DNA of 7,203 nt from Candidatus Falkowbacteria bacterium CG10_big_fil_rev_8_21_14_0_10_43_11 (GCA_002778635.1 PFAS01000061.1:2026-9228), one strand, 5' to 3'. Shown: positions 1 through 5,795, numbered from the stretch's first letter. The notes: a model not told the origin generated them from the letters alone. Translations and numbers: made by a program.

Positions 1-102
1 CCAGGCACTATTTCCGCCTCCACTTCCACTAAAGCCCCGTCCAAACCGACTACGGCCGCGGATAAAATTTTTGAAGCCATAAAGTTAGTCAAAAGTCTAT
101 AA
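1..102 (+). CDS. C-terminal end of an unidentified protein (5' truncated)
   Basis: Frame 1 is open from the first base of the window to a TAA stop at 100-102, giving 33 residues. The first half is rich in Ser, Thr, Pro, Lys and Ala (STSTKAPSKPTTAAD), like a flexible tail. It ends in a short amphipathic stretch, IFEAIKLVKSL. Codon use resembles the neighbouring genes, with many G/C third positions. There is too little sequence to assign a function. The last codons and the stop lie inside the left inverted repeat (94-122), so the end of this protein may have been set or altered by arrival of that repeat. The reading frame is short enough that chance cannot be excluded. Confidence 0.45.
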   Translation, partial: PGTISASTSTKAPSKPTTAADKIFEAIKLVKSL

Positions 103-122
103 AGTCCTTAAAGTCAAAAGTC
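94..122 (+). repeat. Left inverted-repeat arm of the four-helix-bundle unit
   Basis: This 29-bp arm matches the reverse complement of 500-528 at 28 of 29 positions; the mismatch is near the middle, at T108. Internally it is built from near-9-bp units containing AAAGTC, for example AAAGTCTAT followed by AAAGTCCTT. A degenerate unit continues outward to about position 81. It contains the TAA stop of the upstream gene, and its inner end is one base from the stop of the four-helix-bundle gene. Confidence 0.85.
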
Positions 123-123
123 A

Positions 124-471
124 TTAACGCAAAGTTTTTATAAAACCAGATAGCATTTTAGAAATTTCTACTGTTAAATTATACAAGTTATTCAAGTCAT
201 TTCTACTGACATAGCCTAACTCAAAAGCGACATAAAGCATTGACCTGACTTCCGCGCACGAACCTTTGGCAATAAATAAAAAATTACTTAATTCTTTATC
301 CCCCCTTCTTTCAAATCCTTCGGCAATATTATTCATAATTGATAATGCCGCTCGCTGCATTTGATCTTTAAAGCCAAAATCTCTACTGTTCAAAAACAAT
401 CCGTAAACATAAATCGTCAGCTGTTTTGCTTTCTGCCACGCTAAGATATCTTCAAATTTTTCTATTGTCAT
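124..471 (-). CDS. Four-helix bundle protein, S23 / 23S rRNA-intervening-sequence family
   Basis: The 115-residue product fits the S23/four-helix-bundle family in length and pattern. Helix 1 (about 3-27) carries the typical W12-Q-K-A-K start. Helix 2 holds the family hallmark around residues 36-55, with D36-Q-M-Q-R and I49-A-E-G-F-E-R. Helix 3 (about 59-84) has the spaced F, A, G-S and E-V-R residues, and helix 4 (about 90-113) closes the bundle. Relatives form pentameric bundles and occur in 23S rRNA intervening sequences; related Avd proteins work with diversity-generating reverse transcriptases. No reverse transcriptase or variable gene is visible here. The molecular role is unknown, though nucleic-acid binding is plausible. 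The only Shine-Dalgarno-like element is a weak AAGGA about 13 bases upstream of the ATG. The gene fills the space between the two inverted repeats. Confidence 0.9.
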   Translation of the reverse strand: MTIEKFEDILAWQKAKQLTIYVYGLFLNSRDFGFKDQMQRAALSIMNNIAEGFERRGDKELSNFLFIAKGSCAEVRSMLYVAFELGYVSRNDLNNLYNLTVEISKMLSGFIKTLR

Positions 472-499
472 ATATAATATTAATTCCTTCGACTTTATG

Positions 500-528
500 G
501 ACTTTTGACTTTACGGACTTTATAGACT
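500..528 (-). repeat. Right inverted-repeat arm of the four-helix-bundle unit
   Basis: This is the inverted partner of 94-122, 28/29 identical. AAAGTC-type units continue inward to about 491 on the minus strand, so this side has one more recognisable unit than the strict arm. The TAG stop of the dehydrogenase gene (527-529 on the minus strand) overlaps its outer end. The arm also lies upstream of the four-helix-bundle start and would be in that gene's leader RNA, where it could pair with the copy at the 3' end of the message. Confidence 0.85.
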
Positions 529-1237
529 ATCTCAAGGTATATCCTCCGTCCACGATAATAGTCTGGCCGGTAATGTAATCGGCTTGGTCGGACGCTAAAA
601 AAACGACCGCGCTCGCGATATCCTGCGGCAAGCCCATCCTGCCCCAAGGAATCGCGGCGATGGTTTGCCGTTTTGTTTTTTCGTCAGCCGCCGCTCCCGG
701 CGTATCAATTGCTCCGGGCGCGACCGCGTTGATATTAATTTTTTTCGGCGCGAGTTCCAGCGCCATCGTCCGGATCATGGCGTTAATGCCGCCTTTGGAA
801 GCGCAGTAGTGAACAAGGCCTTCAAAGCCGACGAACGAGGCAATGGAAGAAATACTGACGATTTTACCGCCCGCCGGCATTATTTTCGCCGCCGCCTGCG
901 AACATAAAAAAACGCTCTTCAAATTTATGTTTAAAACTTTATCCCACTCCGCTTCGCTCATTTCCAAAAACGGCTTAAACGGATAAATGCCGGCGTTGTT
1001 TACTAAAATATCCAACCCGCCGAATTTTTCTTTTGTTTGCCGAATTAAATTATTCGCCTGTTCGGCATTGGAAACATCGCAGGCGATAAACGCCGCATTT
1101 TTCGCCGGTAAATTTTCCGGCTCGGCCAAATCGGAATAAACGACTTTGGCTCCTTGCTTTATAAATTCATCGGCAATGCCCCGGCCGATGCCGCGCGCGG
1201 CGCCGGTAACGATGGCTACTTTGTTGTTTAGAGTCAT
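527..1237 (-). CDS. Short-chain dehydrogenase/reductase (classical SDR, FabG-like)
   Basis: The 236-residue product is a complete classical SDR with a single Rossmann domain. It has the cofactor-binding TGAARGIG at 11-18, an acidic D36 at the end of strand 2 that favours NAD(H) over NADP(H), C-D54-V for the adenine ring, and NNAG at 80-83. The catalytic tetrad is N105, S131, Y144 and K148 (YCASK), followed by the PGAIDTP loop. The C-terminal ITGQTIIVDGGYT motif is typical and close to the natural end, so the protein is not truncated by the adjacent repeat. The family reduces 3-oxoacyl-ACP or oxidises sugars and alcohols; the substrate cannot be read from sequence. Without other fatty-acid genes nearby I would not call it fabG. 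The start has no Shine-Dalgarno. It lies 26 bp downstream of tRNA-Leu on the same strand with no terminator between, so co-transcription is likely. Confidence 0.95.
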   Translation of the reverse strand: MTLNNKVAIVTGAARGIGRGIADEFIKQGAKVVYSDLAEPENLPAKNAAFIACDVSNAEQANNLIRQTKEKFGGLDILVNNAGIYPFKPFLEMSEAEWDKVLNINLKSVFLCSQAAAKIMPAGGKIVSISSIASFVGFEGLVHYCASKGGINAMIRTMALELAPKKININAVAPGAIDTPGAAADEKTKRQTIAAIPWGRMGLPQDIASAVVFLASDQADYITGQTIIVDGGYTLR

Positions 1238-1263
1238 AATTTTAATATTTAATTATAAATTAG

Positions 1264-1345
1264 TGCCGACGGTGGGATTTGAACCCACATGGATTGCTCC
1301 GCTAGGTCCTAAACCTAGTGCGTCTGCCAGTTTCGCCACGTCGGC
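1264..1345 (-). tRNA. tRNA-Leu(UAG)
   Basis: On the minus strand the acceptor stem GCCGACG pairs fully with CGTCGGC. The D-arm holds TGGCGAAACTGGCAGACGC, a class II leucine-type arm. The anticodon stem CTAGG/CCTAG encloses the loop TTTAGGA, giving anticodon TAG at 1311-1309, which reads CUA/CUN leucine codons. A variable arm of more than ten bases follows, as expected for tRNA-Leu. The T-arm is GTGGG-TTCAAAT-CCCAC. The discriminator base is A, as leucyl-tRNA synthetase requires. The 3' CCA is not encoded, so a CCA-adding enzyme is needed. Confidence 0.97.
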
Positions 1346-1356
1346 TGTGCAAACTA

Positions 1357-1384
1357 TTGACATTAATCTATTATAATATATACT
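1357..1384 (+). promoter_or_regulatory. Sigma-70-type promoter for the 73-residue gene
   Basis: A perfect -35 TTGACA at 1357-1362 is followed after 16 bp by TATACT at 1379-1384, a one-mismatch -10. Transcription would start near 1391, leaving a leader of about 26 bases that contains the strong ribosome-binding site. A perfect TATAAT at 1372-1377 is too close to this -35 to use it. Confidence 0.7.
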
Positions 1385-1398
1385 ACTTCAGCACCAAA
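1370..1398 (-). promoter_or_regulatory. Possible promoter for tRNA-Leu and the dehydrogenase
   Basis: On the minus strand a perfect TATAAT lies at 1375-1370, 24 bases upstream of the mature tRNA 5' end. With a 17-bp spacer the -35 position reads TTTGGT (1398-1393), only a partial match. It overlaps the divergent plus-strand promoter at 1357-1384, so the two would compete for polymerase. Confidence 0.35.
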
Positions 1399-1402
1399 AT
1401 AC

Positions 1403-1410
1403 AAGGAGGT
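1403..1410 (+). promoter_or_regulatory. Strong Shine-Dalgarno sequence AAGGAGGT
   Basis: This is a full anti-16S match ending six bases before the ATG at 1417. It fixes the start of the 73-residue gene and argues against an in-frame upstream ATG at 1318, which lies inside the tRNA gene. Confidence 0.85.
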
Positions 1411-1416
1411 ATTGGC

Positions 1417-1638
1417 ATGATCCGCAATGAGGCAATAAAAATTTTAAACCGAAATTTAGAGGATTGGGGCGCCGAGCGCGATTCATACCCGGCGACGGCA
1501 GAAGAAATGGAAATTCTCATTCAAGGAGGGGCGACAATCGTTCATTTAAATAAAAACAACGGGGACGGAACATTCTCCAGTAAAGTTCTTTTTGGCGAAA
1601 AATATTTTATATCTTCCGCCGCAGAATACAAATTATAA
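1417..1638 (+). CDS. Hypothetical protein, 73 residues
   Basis: I do not recognise this protein. The start at 1417 is chosen because of the ideal Shine-Dalgarno and the promoter upstream. The N-terminal part (2-31) is predicted helical and acidic: MIRNEAIKILNRNLEDW, then a PATAEEMEIL helix. The C-terminal half alternates hydrophobic residues like a small beta-sheet (ATIVHLN, GTFSSKVLFG, KYFISS) and ends in YKL. There is no signal peptide, membrane segment or cysteine pair, so it is probably a soluble cytoplasmic alpha/beta protein. It is a single-gene transcription unit, with its own promoter in front and a hairpin terminator behind. The combination of promoter, perfect ribosome-binding site and terminator makes it a convincing gene despite its size. 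Confidence 0.8.
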   Translation: MIRNEAIKILNRNLEDWGAERDSYPATAEEMEILIQGGATIVHLNKNNGDGTFSSKVLFGEKYFISSAAEYKL

Positions 1639-1658
1639 TCACAATTAATTGTAATTAT
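1635..1658. repeat. Short near-perfect palindrome at the end of the 73-residue gene
   Basis: The 12-bp perfect core ACAATTAATTGT (1641-1652) is extended, after one mismatch, by five further complementary pairs on each side. It has no loop, so it looks more like a protein-binding dyad than an RNA hairpin. It overlaps the TAA stop and precedes the terminator. At this AT content it could be chance. Confidence 0.4.
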
Positions 1659-1660
1659 TC

Positions 1661-1689
1661 AAACCAAGGCCATAGGCTTTGGTTTTTTT
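1661..1689 (+). terminator. Rho-independent terminator of the 73-residue gene
   Basis: AAACCAAGGC and its partner GCTTTGGTTT form a stem of about 11 bp with one G-T wobble and a 3-base loop. The stem runs directly into a tract of T residues ending at 1689. The T tract overlaps the TAA stop (1690-1688) of the convergent minus-strand gene, so the two genes are packed end to end. Confidence 0.8.
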
Positions 1690-2065
1690 ATCCTTTTTTT
1701 TCTTCCAGCCCGGCCATGAATGTCCGCATGGGACTGCCGGTAATCAACTCAAAAGCAAAGTCAGCCAAACGATCGGCATCATAATTATTAAGATGCGACC
1801 GCTCTTGGCCCATTATCATCAAGCCAAGCTCATTATGAAACTGGCGGCGATTTTTTTCCGAGCTGGCATCGTCGGCAATTACGTAAGGAATATATTTTTT
1901 ACAGGCATTAATTAACCTCTCTTCCGCAATGCTGCCCGGCTTTGGCGGTTGAGTATTAAAACCGCGCTTTTTATAAAGCGCGGCGACAGCGCCAGATTTT
2001 ACCTTTACATCTTTAAAGCTGGGATATTGTTTGGGTTTGCTTAAGAAAGTTTGTTCAATTATCAT
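1688..2065 (-). CDS. Hypothetical protein, 125 residues
   Basis: I do not recognise this family. The N-terminal 45 residues are basic and proline-containing (KPKQYPSFKDVKVKSG, FNTQPPKPG) and may be extended. From about residue 46 the protein looks mainly helical: IAEERLINACKKYIPYVIADD, EKNRRQFHNELGLMIM, then YDADRLADFAFELI. It ends in a charged EEKKG. The middle contains two Asp followed by a lysine/arginine-rich helix, but no catalytic motif I can name. There is no signal peptide or clear membrane segment. No convincing Shine-Dalgarno precedes the ATG. It is transcribed alone, convergent with the 73-residue gene and divergent from the membrane-protein gene, with a 118-bp AT-rich spacer upstream. 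A coding call is supported by an uninterrupted 125 codons with the same codon style as the neighbours. Confidence 0.7.
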   Translation of the reverse strand: MIIEQTFLSKPKQYPSFKDVKVKSGAVAALYKKRGFNTQPPKPGSIAEERLINACKKYIPYVIADDASSEKNRRQFHNELGLMIMGQERSHLNNYDADRLADFAFELITGSPMRTFMAGLEEKKG

Positions 2066-2149
2066 ATTATTTACTTAAAAAATAATTAACTCTAACTCTT
2101 TCACCATACCGAAATTTCCCCAAAAAATCAAATTATGTTATTATGCTTT

Positions 2150-2155
2150 TATACT
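2150..2155 (+). promoter_or_regulatory. Probable -10 element (TATACT) for the membrane-protein gene
   Basis: TATACT lies 28 bp upstream of the ATG at 2184, the same hexamer found in the other two plus-strand promoters of this window. No convincing -35 is seen at 16-18 bp spacing. The rest of the 2066-2183 spacer is AT-rich and shows no hairpin or further gene. Confidence 0.4.
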
Positions 2156-2172
2156 TAATAATTTATAAATTC

Positions 2173-2180
2173 AAGGAGGA
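2173..2180 (+). promoter_or_regulatory. Strong Shine-Dalgarno sequence AAGGAGGA
   Basis: A near-complete anti-16S match ends three to four bases before the ATG at 2184. The spacing is slightly short but still supports this start. Confidence 0.75.
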
Positions 2181-2183
2181 CTT

Positions 2184-2549
2184 ATGCCAACGGCCAAAAA
2201 AACAACCGCTAGCGGTAAAAAAACGCAAACTAAATTTGAAGCGGGCGACGTTGAAGACAACAAAATCATCGCGTCGCTTTCTTACATCTTTATCCTCTGC
2301 CTCGCGCCGCTGATGTTAAAAAGAAAAAGCGAATTCGCGCAATTCCACGCGCGGCAGGGTTTAACCATTGCGGTTGCCTGGTTTGTTTTTTGGGTTATCG
2401 GCATTATTCCCGTTTTGGGCTGGCTGATTTCTTTTTTGGGCAATTTGGCGCTGCTCGTCATCAGCATCATGGGCGTGATTAAAACTTTGGACGGCCAGAC
2501 ATGGAAAATACCCTACATCTATGAATGGAGCAAAAAGTGGAACCTTTAA
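2184..2549 (+). CDS. Small membrane protein, DUF4870/Tic20-like
   Basis: The 121-residue product has a Lys/Thr-rich soluble N-terminus (1-25) followed by three hydrophobic segments at about 28-45, 60-79 and 81-99. Between the first two is the signature FAQFHARQGL (51-60), the FHAxQ-type motif of DUF4870 and related Tic20-like small membrane proteins. The basic KRK (46-48) after segment 1 and the lysines in the tail suggest these faces are cytoplasmic. The tail is amphipathic with several aromatic residues (WKIPYIYEWSKKW). The biochemical role of the family is not established, and I assign only inner-membrane location. The gene has its own Shine-Dalgarno and a candidate -10. Phosphoenolpyruvate synthase follows 94 bp downstream on the same strand, but a palindromic spacer lies between them and I see no functional link. 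Confidence 0.85.
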   Translation: MPTAKKTTASGKKTQTKFEAGDVEDNKIIASLSYIFILCLAPLMLKRKSEFAQFHARQGLTIAVAWFVFWVIGIIPVLGWLISFLGNLALLVISIMGVIKTLDGQTWKIPYIYEWSKKWNL

Positions 2550-2569
2550 ATTTTAGATTTAAGATTGCA

Positions 2570-2635
2570 GATTTTAGATTTTAATTCCCGCCTTAGCGGG
2601 ATTAATTCTAAAATCATAAATCTAAAATCATAAAT
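2570..2635. repeat. Palindromic AT-rich repeat with GC hairpin core
   Basis: The centre is a strong hairpin, CCCGC-CTTA-GCGGG (2587-2600), extended by TTAAT/ATTAA arms and then by GATTTTAGA (2570-2578) pairing with TCTAAAATC (2607-2615). The right flank is an exact tandem duplication of the 14-mer CTAAAATCATAAAT at 2608-2621 and 2622-2635. The left flank, back to about 2550, holds a diverged version on the other strand. There is no T tract, so it is not a standard terminator, although the hairpin could stop or stabilise transcripts of the membrane-protein gene. The repeat ends 8 bp before the ppsA start. Confidence 0.8.
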
Positions 2636-2643
2636 TATTTATT

Positions 2644-5031
2644 ATGCAAAAACCTTTTGTCATCTTTTTTAAAGACTTAAATATCAAAGACGTTCCCGTC
2701 GTCGGCGGCAAAAACGCGTCGCTGGGAGAAATGTACGGAAAACTTTCCGGCCAAGGCATTAGGGTGCCAAACGGCTTTGCCACTACCGCGGACGCTTATT
2801 TTTATTTTTTGGAGCAAGCCGGCATCAAAGAAGAAATAAAAAAAATCTTAAACGGCCTTAATACCCACAATATGCTTGATTTGGCCAAACGCGGACAAGC
2901 CGTGCGGAATACGATTTTACGCGCCGAACTGCCGGCAGGATTAAAAAAAGAAATCATTTCCGCTTACCAAAAGTTATGTAAAGAATACAAAAACAAGGAA
3001 CTGGACGTGGCGGTGCGCTCGTCCGCGACCGCCGAAGATTTGCCGGATGCGTCTTTTGCCGGACAGCAGGAAACTTTTTTAAATATCCGCGGCGAAGTTG
3101 ATCTGCTAATCGCGGTCAAAAAATGCGTCGCTTCCCTTTTTACCAACCGCGCCATCTCGTACCGCGTGGACAAAAATTTTGACCATTTTAAAATCGCGCT
3201 TTCGGTCGGGGTGCAAAAAATGATCCGCTCCGATTTGGGCTCGTCCGGCGTGATGTTCACGATCGACACCGAATCCGGTTTTAAAGACGCCGTCTTGATA
3301 AATTCCATTTACGGTTTGGGCGAAAATATCGTGCAGGGAAAAGTAAGCCCGGACGAATTTTATTATTTTAAGCCGACCGGCGCGCTGATTTCCAAAACCA
3401 TCGGCAGAAAAGACGTTAAAATGATTTATAACCGCGACCGCAAACATCCGACCAAAGACATCAAAGTCTCACCCGCCGACCAAAACCGCCAATCAATTAC
3501 GGATATTGAGGCGAAACAGCTGGCCGTTTGGGGCATGGCGATTGAAAAGCATTACGGCAAACCGATGGATATTGAATGGGCGAAAGACGGGCAAGACGGT
3601 AAACTTTACGTCATTCAGGCGCGGCCGGAAACGGTGCAGAGCCAGCGCGATTATAACGTCATTGAAGAATATGTTTTGCCTAAAAAAGGAAAATTGCTCG
3701 CGCGCGGCAAATCAGTCGGCAATCGCATCGGCGCCGGCGTTGCCAACGTAATTTTGGACGTAAAAGACATTTCCCAGTTCAAGCCGGGCGAAGTGTTGGT
3801 AACCGACATGACCGATCCGGACTGGGAGCCGATCATGAAAATCGCCTCCGCCATCGTTACCGATCGCGGCGGCCGCACTTGCCACGCGGCGATCGTTTCG
3901 CGCGAACTCGGCATTCCCTGCGTGGTGGGAACGAATGCCGTTACCAAAGCCGTTAAAGACGGCGAACCGATAACAGTCAGCTGTGCCGAGGGCGAAGACG
4001 GATTCGTCTACGAAGGCGCGCTGAAATTCAGCGTCAAAAAAACAAACATAAAAGATTTAGGGCGGCCGAAAACAAAAATCATGATGAACATCGGCGCGCC
4101 GGACATCGCTTTTGCCTCTTCTTTTATTCCCAACGACGGCGTGGGGCTCGCGCGCGAGGAATTTATCGTCGCGAACCGTATTAAAATCCATCCGGCCGTA
4201 TTGTTAAATTACGAAAAATTAAAAAATACCGATAAGCTCACCGCTAAAGAAAAAAAACAAATTGAAGAAATCACGGCCGGCTACGCGGACAAAAAACAAT
4301 TTTACATTGACAAACTGTCGCAGGGCATCGCGATGATCGCCGCGGCTTTTTACCCCAAAGACGCCATCGTGCGCCTGTCAGACTTTAAAACCGACGAGTA
4401 CCGGACGCTTTTGGGCGGCAATATTTATGAGCCCAAAGAAGACAACCCGCTAGTCGGCTGGCGGGGCGCGTCGCGCTATTACCATCCGGAATTTATTGAA
4501 GTGTTTAAAATGGAATGTGAAGCTTTGCGGCTGGTGCGCGACGTAATGAAATTGACTAATGTTAAAATTATGATACCCTTTGTACGGAACTTGGACGAAC
4601 TGCAAAAAGTAACCGCCATCATGGCTAAGCGCGGCTTAAAACGCGGCCAAAACGGATTGGATTTGTACATGATGACGGAAGTGCCGTCCAATGTGATTTT
4701 GGCCGAAGAATTCGCGCGTTACGTTGACGGCTTTTCCATCGGCTCCAACGATTTGGCGATGCTCACGCTCGGCTGCGACCGAAACTCCGAACGGATCGCC
4801 GCCCTGTACGATGAGCGCAACGAAGCAGTCAAGCGGCTGATAGCGCAGGTTATCAAAAGCGCCAGTCAAACTAAAACTAAAATCGGCATCTGCGGCCAAG
4901 GCCCGTCCGATTATCCCGACTTTGCCGAATTTTTAGTGGAACAAGAAATTGACAGCGTTTCGCTCAATCCGGATACGGTGATCAAGACGACGATTGACAT
5001 TTTGAAGACGGAAAAACGGCTCGGAAAATAA
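2644..5031 (+). CDS. ppsA: Phosphoenolpyruvate synthase (pyruvate, water dikinase)
   Basis: This enzyme makes phosphoenolpyruvate from pyruvate: ATP + pyruvate + water gives AMP + PEP + phosphate. It is the entry step of gluconeogenesis and is cytoplasmic. At 795 residues it matches the family length (E. coli about 792) and has all three domains. The N-terminal ATP-grasp domain (about 15-335) has VGGKNASLGEM, RSSATAEDLPDASFAGQQET and the closing VIQARPETVQS. The swivelling phosphohistidine domain (about 360-460) has GGRTCHAAIVSRELGIPC, with catalytic H414. The C-terminal PEP/pyruvate barrel (about 480-790) has RLSDFKTDEY, IMIPFVR, metal ligands E679 (TEVPSN) and D703 (SIGSNDL), and active-site C750 in GICGQGPSD. 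Nothing essential is missing. The start matches the family N-terminus but has no Shine-Dalgarno; the bases before it are an AT-rich repeat. In small fermentative genomes the enzyme may also run toward pyruvate formation, which is inference. Confidence 0.98.
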   Translation: MQKPFVIFFKDLNIKDVPVVGGKNASLGEMYGKLSGQGIRVPNGFATTADAYFYFLEQAGIKEEIKKILNGLNTHNMLDLAKRGQAVRNTILRAELPAGLKKEIISAYQKLCKEYKNKELDVAVRSSATAEDLPDASFAGQQETFLNIRGEVDLLIAVKKCVASLFTNRAISYRVDKNFDHFKIALSVGVQKMIRSDLGSSGVMFTIDTESGFKDAVLINSIYGLGENIVQGKVSPDEFYYFKPTGALISKTIGRKDVKMIYNRDRKHPTKDIKVSPADQNRQSITDIEAKQLAVWGMAIEKHYGKPMDIEWAKDGQDGKLYVIQARPETVQSQRDYNVIEEYVLPKKGKLLARGKSVGNRIGAGVANVILDVKDISQFKPGEVLVTDMTDPDWEPIMKIASAIVTDRGGRTCHAAIVSRELGIPCVVGTNAVTKAVKDGEPITVSCAEGEDGFVYEGALKFSVKKTNIKDLGRPKTKIMMNIGAPDIAFASSFIPNDGVGLAREEFIVANRIKIHPAVLLNYEKLKNTDKLTAKEKKQIEEITAGYADKKQFYIDKLSQGIAMIAAAFYPKDAIVRLSDFKTDEYRTLLGGNIYEPKEDNPLVGWRGASRYYHPEFIEVFKMECEALRLVRDVMKLTNVKIMIPFVRNLDELQKVTAIMAKRGLKRGQNGLDLYMMTEVPSNVILAEEFARYVDGFSIGSNDLAMLTLGCDRNSERIAALYDERNEAVKRLIAQVIKSASQTKTKIGICGQGPSDYPDFAEFLVEQEIDSVSLNPDTVIKTTIDILKTEKRLGK

Positions 5032-5032
5032 A

Positions 5033-5154
5033 AAATTTTTAATTATTCTAATTTCTAATCAATAACTAATGTCTAATGTCCAAAACAATTTAGTCATATT
5101 TTTCATTAGACATTGGGGTTTAATTAGAAATTAAAAATTAGGAATTAAAAATTT
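5033..5154. repeat. Nested three-tier inverted repeat between ppsA and the 201-residue gene
   Basis: Three perfect inverted pairs are nested in order. AAATTTTTAATT (5033-5044) pairs with 5143-5154, TAATTTCTAAT (5049-5059) with 5123-5133, and AATGTCTAATG (5068-5078) with 5104-5114. They leave a loop of about 25 bases. The arms contain short iterations such as TAATGTC in tandem. In RNA the whole 122-bp spacer would fold as one long interrupted hairpin directly after the ppsA stop. There is no terminal U tract. It ends 7 bp before the next start codon. Confidence 0.8.
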
Positions 5155-5161
5155 ACAAAAT

Positions 5162-5767
5162 ATGTCTGAATTAAAAAAACAAAATAAAAAAGCAAAGGCT
5201 GTCCAAAGAGTGATGCCTGAAAATATCTTTAGAGATATTGACCCTCGCGACCCGATAGTGGTTTTGGACGACATCATCAGCCACTTGCAGGAAATGCAAG
5301 ACGCGCTGATTGAGGAGCGGGAATTGAAATTCAAACGGCAAAACGGCCGGCAACATAAATCCAAGATTGTTGCCGCGAGCTCCCATCCGCTGGTAGCGGG
5401 AGCGCGCCGTTACGCGGAACTAACGCAAGTCTTTTTGGACGAATTTTGGTTTGAACAGCAAAAACATTTGATACAATACGGCCTTGACATACCGATAGAC
5501 GATATCGCGAGCGAAATTGAACGGCTCACTTGGTTTTATCCGGTAATTTTGAGCAAGTCGTGGCGTTACGTAACTGAACAAAAATCTCCCCCCCAGATTC
5601 CCCGCCGCGCCAATATCATTAACCTTCCTTCATCGCGCGAAGTCTTGATCGACTGCGTCGGCAAATCGGAAAAAGCGTTGCTCTCTTTCAGCAAAAAGCG
5701 CACGGAGCAGCGCGAACGAACGGCGGAAATGCTAAAACTGCTTGAACAAATTAAAGAGAGAGTTTAG
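5162..5767 (+). CDS. Hypothetical helical protein, 201 residues
   Basis: I do not recognise this family. The N-terminus is very basic (SELKKQNKKAKAVQR). A long acidic-amphipathic helix follows at about 30-58 (PIVVLDDIISHLQEMQDALIEERELKFKR). A Trp/Phe-rich central region at about 85-140 (FLDEFWFEQQKHLIQYG, LTWFYPVILSKSWRYV) could be a buried helical core. The C-terminus (about 160-201) is a charged heptad-like helix (KALLSFSKKRTEQRERTAEMLKLLEQIKERV), a possible coiled coil. There is no signal peptide or obvious transmembrane span, so it is probably cytoplasmic and perhaps oligomeric. The start is the first ATG in the frame and has no Shine-Dalgarno; it follows the long inverted repeat by 7 bp. 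No promoter is evident, so it may be read through from ppsA. A clear terminator follows. Confidence 0.8.
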   Translation: MSELKKQNKKAKAVQRVMPENIFRDIDPRDPIVVLDDIISHLQEMQDALIEERELKFKRQNGRQHKSKIVAASSHPLVAGARRYAELTQVFLDEFWFEQQKHLIQYGLDIPIDDIASEIERLTWFYPVILSKSWRYVTEQKSPPQIPRRANIINLPSSREVLIDCVGKSEKALLSFSKKRTEQRERTAEMLKLLEQIKERV

Positions 5768-5795
5768 CAACTGCTGAATAACGATAGTTTAAAAT

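Larger units (their letters stand above)
94..528. mobile_element. Candidate inverted-repeat unit carrying a four-helix-bundle gene
   Basis: Two 29-bp arms, 94-122 and 500-528, are inverted copies differing at one position, and they enclose exactly one gene, the four-helix-bundle protein at 124-471. The unit is 435 bp and sits between two convergent reading frames whose stop codons both fall in the arms. Known from the family: S23-type four-helix-bundle proteins are encoded in intervening sequences of bacterial 23S rRNA genes, where terminal repeats pair to form an excised RNA stem. Inferred: this is a related cassette or a small non-autonomous mobile element outside rRNA. No target-site duplication or transposase is visible, so mobility is not demonstrated. 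Confidence 0.45.

Noticed and set aside
124..471. Accessory protein (Avd) of a diversity-generating retroelement
   Set aside because: No reverse transcriptase, template repeat or variable-region gene is present in the window; the S23/intervening-sequence branch fits as well.
94..528. An actual 23S rRNA intervening sequence
   Set aside because: The flanks are protein-coding frames, with no rRNA sequence on either side.
1318..1416. In-frame upstream ATG that would extend the 73-residue protein to 106 residues
   Set aside because: It starts inside the tRNA-Leu gene and spans the promoter; the ideal Shine-Dalgarno at 1403-1410 marks 1417 as the start.
2087..2097. CTCTAACT motif also found twice at 5842-5870, as a possible dispersed repeat
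   Set aside because: Three copies of an 8-9 bp AT-rich word in spacers are too short to distinguish from chance in this window.
2587..2605. Rho-independent terminator after the DUF4870-like gene
   Set aside because: The stem is good but is followed by ATTAATTC and not by a T tract, and it is embedded in a larger repeat. It was annotated as a repeat.
2964..3447. Two overlapping minus-strand open frames inside ppsA
   Set aside because: They are antisense shadows of a fully conserved coding region, caused by its G/C-rich third positions.
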